A stretch of DNA of 64,000 bases from Trifolium pratense (taxonomy: Eukaryota > Streptophyta > Magnoliopsida > Fabales > Fabaceae): positions 36,258,409 to 36,322,408 of the forward strand of contig NC_060065.1 of NCBI RefSeq assembly GCF_020283565.1, written 5' to 3'. The notes beneath the pieces are model-generated. The model was given only the letters and a program-made list of their open reading frames with translations. It was not told where the DNA came from and made no database searches. The position numbers were made by a program, and so were the translations under genes. Below, one piece after another: positions 58,235 through 64,000 of the stretch. The stretch's first letter is position 1. Each line of letters opens with the position of its first letter.

Positions 58235-61200
58235 TTAAATATCAAATAGTCTATTTCTCTTGCTCCTTTTGATAAAATTGAGTAAGAAACGAGGAACAAT
58301 CTTCTTTAGTTTCCTAAAGACTGTCACCACACATCCTTTCATAGCAACATATAAAGGGAACTGCATCATTGCAAATATGCTGACAGGAAAGAATGCTGCA
58401 CAATAAGTCAAGCTTGAAGTCCATTTGCTGTTATCTAACTTGATGTTCACCAATACTGTTGCACTAAACACCAACACTGTTGTAGCCATGGAAAAGAACA
58501 AGAAGGCAAAACCTGCCATTAGTTTCCTTGGTAGAGACCTTCTAAAATCCCACAATTCACAAGGTGATGTGAGGATTGAGAGGAACATAACCACTGAAGC
58601 CAATGAACTTGCAAGGGCCACAACATCCATGACGGTAAACACTACAAATATAGGATGATGAAGTAATCTTGGAAAGCCGAAATCGTCTGTGCCTCCTGGG
58701 ACCGTGTAAGCAGCCGCAAAGACAACTGTTGCTACAAGGACAGCTACTGCAGAACATGACTGTGCTGTCTCTTTTATCCATTCACGAGCATCCTTTAGTA
58801 GTTGTTCATGCTTTTCCTCAAAGAGTTCCCTTGCTGTTTTGTCGTTGTTGTTCTTGTGAACAATGTAATGGTAAGGAAGTCGCTTCTCTACGCGCTATTT
58901 TTGGGTGCAAAACATATATAGACATATAGTGGTGAGAATTAGATTAGTGTTATTAGGCCTTGATTAGAGAGATTTAAAACACATTTTCCTTTTTCTTGTT
59001 CCTCTACTAAAAACACAAACCATCAAAAACTTTTATCAAGTGTTATGTTTTAACGAATTCGAATTTACTGCAGTAGAGATTCTACACATTTCTGCTATTA
59101 GTAGTTTAGGTTTGTTGGATCAAAGATCGAATGACTTTGTTTTTGAAGAGTATTACTTAAAAAACACTACACTAATGATACTTACTTCGAACCAATGCAA
59201 TTCCTCTTGCAATTGTAGGGCATAACCAGGTTGAGATCCACCTTTAAATTCTGCAGTATTATGAAGCACAGTGTTACTTTCCTTGTCTATTTTTCCAGCA
59301 AGACGTCTCACTATTTTCAGTTTCTTCAACATTCGGAAAATTCGTAACTGGCGATGTTTGACAGCCATGTACAATATATTCTGCTCATCTTCACTAACAT
59401 GCTCAATTGACTGAGGATGAAAATGAATTATCACTTCTACAATCTCTATGATTCCATTACAAGCTGCCATAAGCAAAGGTGTATAAATAGTAGCTTTGTG
59501 GCTTGAAACATCTTGTTCTTCTTCTTTCTCTTTTTGTTTTCCTTCTATAATATGACCTGATCTTCCCATAGAAACTGTTCTGTCCCTTGCTACTGAGCTA
59601 TGTTGCCATGAATTGTCATTCTTTGCTAACAAGTGTACAAGTTCTTGTACCAAGTTATGCATTTCTTTTTTCCTCCAAAGTTTTTCAATACCCTTCCATT
59701 CTGAATTAACATGAACACAATATACAAGAAAATATAAAACAAAATGTCAAAATATTTTGTTTGGATAAATGTATCATGAGCAATCATCACAGATTCACAG
59801 ATTGCACCTTTGGAAAGAGCCTTCCACATAGCATACCACATCCATGAAAAACCTGTAATTTTGGTTCACAAGTTCTTATGGTTGAGTATTGAGTATGTGA
59901 ATCAAAACAAATACATAAAATGTGTGTTTAGTTTATGACATTACATATAAACACACATACCTGAGAGCTTTGTATGATGAATTTGGGGTGGTTGCTTCCA
60001 TTGAGTTTGATATGGTTCATTTATGCCCTTTTGGCCAATTTCCAAATCTTCTCCTTCGATAGAATCATCCTTATCATGAAGGTAATATGCATAATCTTGA
60101 TAATCAGGAAGCACTGAACACGACATTCCAATTATATATTAGTTAAAGTTGTTATATACTAATACTTTGAAGTAAAACACAGTCTTCATATTCATATACT
60201 TAAATTATAACATGATATAATTAGACACAAGTGGTTAATGCGTTCCACTTGAGATATACTTAGATATATACTAGCTGAATTCGATCTCTAGCGATGGAAC
60301 AATTCATGATCAAACTTTACATACCTTTTGATTGAACACAAATTAGTCAACAGACTCATTTCTTTAGGTTACTGTGAGCGGAAACAAAAAAAAAGTATAT
60401 ATATATATATACTAAATGATAATACAAGATTTTAATTTCTAAACATGTCTTGCAATATCGCGATAGTTACAATGCGATTGCCGATAATATGTCCCACGTT
60501 ATGATCACGAAATGTACCAAAATCACAATTTAAGTCTTAGGTATCTATGATCCTAGTAAGTGTTAAGCTTCTGAGATCTAATTCATCTAAATTTTAACGG
60601 AAATCTTAATTTTAAACTTAAAACTTGAGAATATGCAAGCATGTTTATTACTTAGAGATAAAGATAGCAGATATTTACGAGGATATATGAAGTTTTTGAA
60701 GTCTCCCATTGGTGTTTGACTCCTGAATACAGATGGCATCTGTGCTAGCAACTGGAGAGTTGTTAAGCCATTTTCGTCCTTTTGATAAGCGAGTTCATTA
60801 TACGATTTCAATAACCATAATGCTGTTCCTGCATGCATTCAAAATCAAGATTAATGTTCATTATATCGCGAATGCTTATAAATTGCAAGATTTGAAAAAG
60901 ACGGAAAGAGAGTAAGGGGGAAACCAAAGAATTGATCGATGACAGCAGTGTGAAGAATAGACTTGTTATCCTCAGTTCTATGAAAATGATCCCTTAAATC
61001 CACACCTAACTCTTCAACAAAACAGTTTATCAAATCTGTCTTTCCAAGAGCAGCTGCTCTATACACAGGAGTCTCTCCAAGTTTATTTCTCAGTTCTAGC
61101 AATGGCTTAGGAAACTGTTCTGACATAGTTTCCTCTTCTTTCTTCAATATACTCTTTGTCATTTCAACTTCTCCTGTGAAAGCAACTTCATGAAGTGGTG

Positions 61201-61456
61201 TATTTCCCATGTCATCTTGCATTCTCAATACATGTTGCATTTCTAATGGATCAATCATCGATAGCATTTCGTTGTACATTTCTGAGCTACCACAATGTGC
61301 TGCATAATGAAAAGGAGTACATTGATGCAAGTCAATTTGTTTATCTAATAGTTCTTTGTGCTTAAGGAAAAAGTCTAGAAACCCTTTCCAATTATATCTC
61401 TTTGCTAATATATATGGCTCTTTCATTTTTTCAATTGAACCTACTTGCCTCACCAT
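58235..61456 (-). CDS. Ankyrin-repeat protein with C-terminal PGG membrane domain
   Basis: Six exons, read leftwards 61456-60925, 60828-60679, 60113-59961, 59852-59808, 59700-59186 and 58894-58235, give 684 residues from MVRQVGSIEKMKEPY. All joins are GT-AG and keep frame. Ankyrin repeats fill the first half (for example TPFHYAAHCGSSEMYNEM, NTPLHEVAFTGEVEM, ETPVYRAAALGKTDLI) and resume at about residues 330-450 (YTPLLMAACNGIIEIVEVII, NILYMAVKHRQLRIFRML). The PGG domain follows (ETAQSCSAVAVLVATVV, AAAYTVPGG) with four hydrophobic segments between about 510 and 650. This is the ACD6/ITN1-like plant family, plasma-membrane or ER proteins linked to defence or salt responses. The 45-bp exon 4 was placed by phase and should be checked with a transcript. 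Confidence 0.88.
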
Positions 61457-61903
61457 TTCTAGGTTGCTAAAATTAACTCACACTACTAGTGATGGAATTC
61501 TCAGTTTAAATTATATATGTATGTCATGAAATTGGATTATGTGCACTCGCACCGCATCCAGTTATGACATTTGGACCATCCGATCAATATTGGACGGTCT
61601 AAATTTTAATATCATATTTTAACAATTTTAAATATAAAATTCAAACTAAAAATCTGAACCGTCTAATTTTAATCAAACAATTCAGATATAGTCGACAACA
61701 GTGCAATCACCTCTCTCCTAATGCACATAATCGGATGTCGTGCATATGGAAAAGAATAACATATAACACAAGATTAAAAATTACATGTGTTTTTTGAGCA
61801 TATGCCTTGCTTAATTAATTAATGAAGTGCATAAGCAAGACTAGAATAATTAAAGTTAGAGGTTTCCTTTTACTTTGGAACATTATTAATTTGTTCTTAT
61901 ATA
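61457..61903. other. Upstream region of the ankyrin/PGG gene
   Basis: Contains CCGATCAATATTGGACGGTC, and ATTTTAACAATTTTAAATAT close by, as short inverted words. No other feature recognised. Confidence 0.4.
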
Positions 61904-62027
61904 CTCCTCCGTCCCAAAATATAAGCAAAAAGTGGTCAACGAAAGTTGATGAATTTGGTTTAAAATTTAGTCCAGATACATTTACTTTTGTTGACCCCTT
62001 TTTGCTTATATTTTGGAACGGATGGAG
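61904..62027. mobile_element. Stowaway MITE, 124 bp
   Basis: Ends CTCCTCCGTCCCAAAATATA and inverted CTCCATCCGTTCCAAAATAT, TA on both sides. Related to 39353-39477. Confidence 0.9.
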
Positions 62028-62300
62028 TACGGTGCTTGTAATTGTGGGATCAATCTATATTATTTTTTTTATTTTTTTTTATAGATGTGGGGTCAATCTT
62101 TGTCAATATACGACTTCTAGATAGGTATATCGTACAGCCTCTAAGATTTATGTTGCACTTGCATTGCACCCCATTAAAAAAAATAAAAAGATTGATGTAT
62201 GGTTTTTTTTTTTTTTTTTGCATTGACATTATATGTAAATGAAATATATTAACAAAACTATATAAAACAGCCTTGTACAAAAAAAAAAATATAAAATAGT

Positions 62301-64000
62301 TGTGAGAAATATTGGCCGTGCCTTTTCATTGATCATATGAGTGTTATATATACATCAAGCATATCCCTAATGATTCTCCTATATTAATGAGTAATCATTT
62401 ACAATAAAGACTAATAATATTCTTTCTATATTTACATAGTCTAATACACCCCCGTAGTCGAAACTGGAGGTGACCGAATGTTGAGACTATCCCTAAAATC
62501 ATCAAACAGTTGAAGTGGAAGTCCCTTTGTGAAGATATCAGCAATTTGAAAACGAGAGGGAACGTGTAACACTCGCACTTGACCACGTGCAACTTTTTCC
62601 CGTACAAAGTGTATATCCATTTCGATGTGTTTGGTGCGTTGATGTTGAACTGGATTGTCTGATAAGTATACCGCACTAACGTTGTCACAATACACTAAGG
62701 TGGCTTTTATAACTGGGCAATGTAGTTCTAAAAGTAGATTGCGTAGCCAACATGATTCAGACACTACATTAGCCACTCCGCGGTATTCGGCCTCTGCGCT
62801 CGATCTGGACAATGTATGTTGACGTTTTGCCGACCAAGAGAGCAAATTGTCACCAAGATATACACAATACCCAGAAGTAGATCTTCGTGTGTCTGGACAC
62901 CCAGCCCAATCAGCGTCCGTGTAAGACACGAGTTTGTCGATGGAGGAGGGATATAGTTGGAGGCCGAACTCAACAGTGCCATGAATGTAACGAATGATCC
63001 GTTTTAAGGCAGACATGTGTTGTGTTTTTGGATTATGCATAAAGAGGCATACTTGTTGAACTGCATATGAGATATCTGGTCTTGTAAATGTCAAATATTG
63101 TAATGCACCGGCAAGACTTCGATATTCTGTTGGATCATGATAAGGGTTACCGGAGGATCCACTAAGTTTGGCTTTGGTGTCCACCGGTGTAGGGGATGAC
63201 TTGCATGATGACATGCCTGCACGCTCAATGATTTCTTCTGCATATTTCTTCTGAGAGAGAAAGATACCTCCTGAATGTCGAGTAACAGATATGCCCAGAA
63301 AATAACTGAGAGGGCCTAGATCCTTCATTGCAAACTCAGAACTTAGTTTGGACATAATAGACTCACGAAGGGAGTTGGATGAAGCAGTCAAGATAATGTC
63401 ATCTACATACAGAAGAATGTAGGCAGTGTCATTGCCATTATGATAAATGAATAGTGAGTGATCAGAAATGCTGTGAGAAAAACCCATAGTAGCAACATAA
63501 TCAGTGAATCGTTGATACCAAGCGCGCGGTGCTTGTTTAAGTCCATAGAGAGACTTTTTGAGCAAACACACATGGTCCGGGAATTGAGGATGACGAAAAC
63601 CAGGAGGTTGGTGCATATAGACTGTTTCATCAAGATTTCCGTGTAAGAAAGCATTTTTAACATCCAATTGATGAAGGCACCATGATTTTGACAAGGCAAT
63701 GCTGAGCACTGTGCGAATAGTAGCTGGTTTGACCACCGGGCTAAAGGTTTCACCACAATCAATGCCTGTCTGTTGATTGGCACCGTTACCCACAAGCCGA
63801 GCTTTGTACCGTTCAAACGACCCATCAGAATTCTTTTTATGCCTGAAAATCCACAAACTTCGAATAACATTAGCATTAGATGGACGAGGAACTAAGTCCC
63901 ACGTCTTATTTTCAATAAGAGCATCATATTCGTCTTTCATGGCCATTTTCCAATTAGGGTCATGTAATGCATCAATAGGGTTTGTAGGTAAGGGAGATAT
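62301..64000 (-). mobile_element. Ty1/copia retrotransposon, 3' part, continues past the right edge
   Basis: The 3' LTR is probably 62301-62448 (TGTATTAGAC...TTCTCACA on the coding strand), preceded by the short purine tract GGGGG. The pol frame runs right up to and into the LTR. The 5' half lies outside the window, so LTR identity and target duplication cannot be judged. It is unlike the 24.6-kb copia in sequence and belongs to another lineage. Confidence 0.85.
62441..64000 (-). CDS. Copia pol polyprotein, reverse transcriptase and RNase H part (partial)
   Basis: Open from the window edge to the stop at 62441-62443, more than 510 residues. The reverse transcriptase has HQLDVKNAFLHGNLDETVYM, CLLKKSLYGLKQAPRAWYQ and the catalytic LLYVDDIILTASS. 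RNase H has SYTDADWAGCPDTRRSTSGY, SRSSAEAEYRGVA and the closing TKHIEMDIHFVREKV. No stop or frameshift is seen, so the element may be young. The upstream integrase part lies beyond 64000. Confidence 0.92.
   Translation of the reverse strand: MSPLPTNPIDALHDPNWKMAMKDEYDALIENKTWDLVPRPSNANVIRSLWIFRHKKNSDGSFERYKARLVGNGANQQTGIDCGETFSPVVKPATIRTVLSIALSKSWCLHQLDVKNAFLHGNLDETVYMHQPPGFRHPQFPDHVCLLKKSLYGLKQAPRAWYQRFTDYVATMGFSHSISDHSLFIYHNGNDTAYILLYVDDIILTASSNSLRESIMSKLSSEFAMKDLGPLSYFLGISVTRHSGGIFLSQKKYAEEIIERAGMSSCKSSPTPVDTKAKLSGSSGNPYHDPTEYRSLAGALQYLTFTRPDISYAVQQVCLFMHNPKTQHMSALKRIIRYIHGTVEFGLQLYPSSIDKLVSYTDADWAGCPDTRRSTSGYCVYLGDNLLSWSAKRQHTLSRSSAEAEYRGVANVVSESCWLRNLLLELHCPVIKATLVYCDNVSAVYLSDNPVQHQRTKHIEMDIHFVREKVARGQVRVLHVPSRFQIADIFTKGLPLQLFDDFRDSLNIRSPPVSTTGVY

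Noticed and set aside
58425..58929. Plus-strand open frames of 77 and 86 residues
   Set aside because: Antisense to the PGG-domain exon of the ankyrin gene.
60215..60300. tRNA-like stretch with GTGGTTAATGCG and AATTCGATCTC
   Set aside because: Too weak a match to box A/B and no second copy found; it lies in an intron of the ankyrin/PGG gene.

Overview
The window is nuclear DNA of a flowering plant, most likely a papilionoid legume close to Medicago (inference). The grounds are spliced plant genes, AT-rich spacers, a tandem pair of nodulin-26-like aquaporins, and legume-type SINEs, MITEs and copia elements. It holds eight protein-coding genes between 1.4 and 61.5 kb, separated by repeat-rich DNA. 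I saw no CRISPR array, prokaryotic operon or functional tRNA/rRNA gene.

Layout. A decayed LINE RNase H fragment sits at the left edge (1-240). RPN11, the proteasome deubiquitinase, follows on the plus strand (1415-4119, six exons, with a LINE remnant and a MITE in its introns). A seipin gene lies at 5960-8263 (+). Two tandem NIP aquaporins lie at 9330-11061 and 13535-15411, both minus, with identical five-exon structure. A U6 retropseudogene sits between them. From 15.6 to 33 kb there is a large gene-poor tract with a retroposon carrying a nested SINE, Mutator-like and tRNA-derived repeats, a 137-bp tandem repeat and a young copia element (24646-28798, identical LTRs, most of gag deleted). 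The intronless vitamin B6 gene PDX1 is at 33206-34141 (-). From 34.2 to 44.8 kb come MITEs, a TRIM, a hairpin repeat and a gypsy remnant. A single-exon CTD-phosphatase-like gene is at 44870-45754 (+). A 2.95-kb terminal-inverted-repeat element lies inside a TA microsatellite at 46.7-49.7 kb. A FYVE plus SYLF protein gene occupies 53362-57692 (+). An ankyrin-repeat/PGG membrane protein gene occupies 58235-61456 (-). A second copia element enters from the right edge (62301-64000, -).

The genes do not form one pathway; they are ordinary neighbours on a plant chromosome. Links worth noting are the NIP tandem duplication, with matching exon phases and a conserved promoter block, and the layered transposon insertions. 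I found no convincing new gene system. The least ordinary items are the two repeat elements that sit exactly inside (TA)n tracts and share a subterminal-palindrome design, the gag-deleted copia with identical LTRs, and several elements with perfect target-site duplications.
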